Assembly (NCBI GenBank): GCA_000495415.1
Contig: AWGX01000947.1
Location: 1-14,582, forward strand
DNA: 14,582 bases
Reading direction: 5' to 3'
Origin: Smithella sp. ME-1
GTDB lineage: Bacteria > Desulfobacterota > Syntrophia > Syntrophales > Smithellaceae
Below, piece after piece: positions 13,812-14,582 of the stretch (the stretch's first letter is position 1; each line of letters opens with the position of its first letter). The notes under the pieces are model-generated. The model was not told where the DNA came from. It was given only the letters and a program-made list of their open reading frames with translations, and searched no databases. The translations under genes were made by a program, and so were the position numbers.

Positions 13812-14582
13812 TTAAAATTTCTTATTGAAGATTCTGGATAACCGCCACTTCTTTCGCTTTTTCCAGCTTCCTTTATGGTAGGCGTAACTGGCTAGAAGCG
13901 GCAGGGCTGTTGTGGCTTCCGCGTAAACCATCTGTTCGCAGGAAGAATCTACCTTGCCCCAGGAATTGGCTTCTTTGAGCGTGGAACTGGAGCAGGCCCC
14001 GTCGCGTACATCCGCCACAGTGATTTGAACGGCGAATTTGTGCATCGGTACTTCATGTCCCAATATTTCCGCGCAAACAACCGTATCCTGGGCAAAGTTC
14101 TTAGGTACTCCGCCGCCGATCATTAATAAACCACTGGTTCCTGCTTCAATTTTAATTTTGGTCAGCTCCAGGAAATCTTTAACCGAGTCAATGGAAACAT
14201 GATTTTCGGGACGTTCATGCTGATGAAGTACCAAACCAAAGCCTGCGGAACTATCTGAAAACGCCGGACAAAAAATAGGTACGTCGTTTTCATAAGCTGC
14301 CTGGACCAGCGAGTTTTTCTTTTTGGCGTTTTTGACCAGATAATTGCCCATTTCAGCAATGAATTCCCGCGAGGAGTATGGACGAGGCGGCAGTACATCG
14401 GCAATTAATTTAATTGTTTTATCGCAGGCCTGTAATTGTTCTTCATCAATGTAAGTATCATAAATGCGGTCGATATAAAGCTTACGCAGCAATTTGTCAT
14501 CAACAAAAGGTGTGCCCTGATAATGCCTGAATCCCAGAGCCTCAAAGAAGTCCATATCCACAATGGAAGCACCTGTGGCCAC
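13812..14582 (-). CDS. Deoxyhypusine-synthase-like enzyme (possible homospermidine synthase), N-terminus off the window
   Basis: The visible 256 residues are the C-terminal two thirds or more of a DHS-family protein. Motifs in order: ATGASIVDMDFFEALGFRHY (family: STGANLxHD...EALG), VPIFCPAFSDSSAGFG, MIGGGVPKNF, TVADVRDGACSSSTLKEANS, then SWGKVD with the lysine (13953-13955) that forms the covalent imine in DHS, and MVYAEATTALPLLASY. The frame is open at the window edge; the terminal GTG is read as Val, not as a start. Eukaryotes and archaea use DHS to modify eIF5A with spermidine. Bacteria lack eIF5A, and bacterial homologues have been linked to homospermidine synthesis, so a polyamine aminobutyl transfer reaction is the likely role. 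Confidence 0.88.
   Translation of the reverse strand: MATGASIVDMDFFEALGFRHYQGTPFVDDKLLRKLYIDRIYDTYIDEEQLQACDKTIKLIADVLPPRPYSSREFIAEMGNYLVKNAKKKNSLVQAAYENDVPIFCPAFSDSSAGFGLVLHQHERPENHVSIDSVKDFLELTKIKIEAGTSGLLMIGGGVPKNFAQDTVVCAEILGHEVPMHKFAVQITVADVRDGACSSSTLKEANSWGKVDSSCEQMVYAEATTALPLLASYAYHKGSWKKRKKWRLSRIFNKKF

Overview
The window looks like chromosomal DNA of an anaerobic delta-proteobacterium (Desulfobacterota), perhaps near Syntrophus/Smithella. This is inference from gene content: tandem PilT-type ATPases, a TMTC-like TPR membrane protein, a bacterial deoxyhypusine-synthase-like enzyme, a HesB-like selenoprotein, moderate-to-low GC, and genome-encoded CCA on both tRNAs. No phage, IS element or CRISPR array was seen.

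Left part (1-3040): the end of a GntR/FCD regulator converges on a tRNA-Leu(CAG) gene, with a hairpin terminator between them. A ribF gene, divergent from the tRNA, is followed by asd (archaeal/fungal-type aspartate-semialdehyde dehydrogenase), which ends at a strong intrinsic terminator.

Middle part (3192-7943): a TMTC-like multi-pass protein with C-terminal TPRs is followed, probably in one transcript, by an orphan ATP-grasp ligase of the D-Ala-D-Ala ligase type. These converge on a macrodomain gene. Upstream of it on the minus strand lies a small protein whose motifs match the plant DUF579 (glucuronoxylan methyltransferase/IRX15) family. A divergent AAG-type 3-methyladenine DNA glycosylase follows.

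Right part (7940-14582): an AI-2E/PerM-family permease (minus) stands opposite a short HesB/IscA-like gene. That gene contains an in-frame TGA exactly where the family has its conserved Cys, with a compact hairpin at bacterial-SECIS distance. I read it as one selenoprotein gene (9213-9530). The ordinary ORF call recovers only its C-terminal two thirds. A terminator and a TPR gene follow. An inverted-repeat-rich spacer separates these from a three-gene minus-strand operon: pilT, a second pilT/pilU-like gene and a diverged response-regulator receiver. Finally a tRNA-Ala(CGC) with its own promoter abuts the 3' end of a deoxyhypusine-synthase-like gene that runs off the window.

Most promising for follow-up: the HesB selenoprotein and its SECIS hairpin, the bacterial DUF579 homologue, the DHS-like enzyme, and the TMTC-like/ATP-grasp pair.
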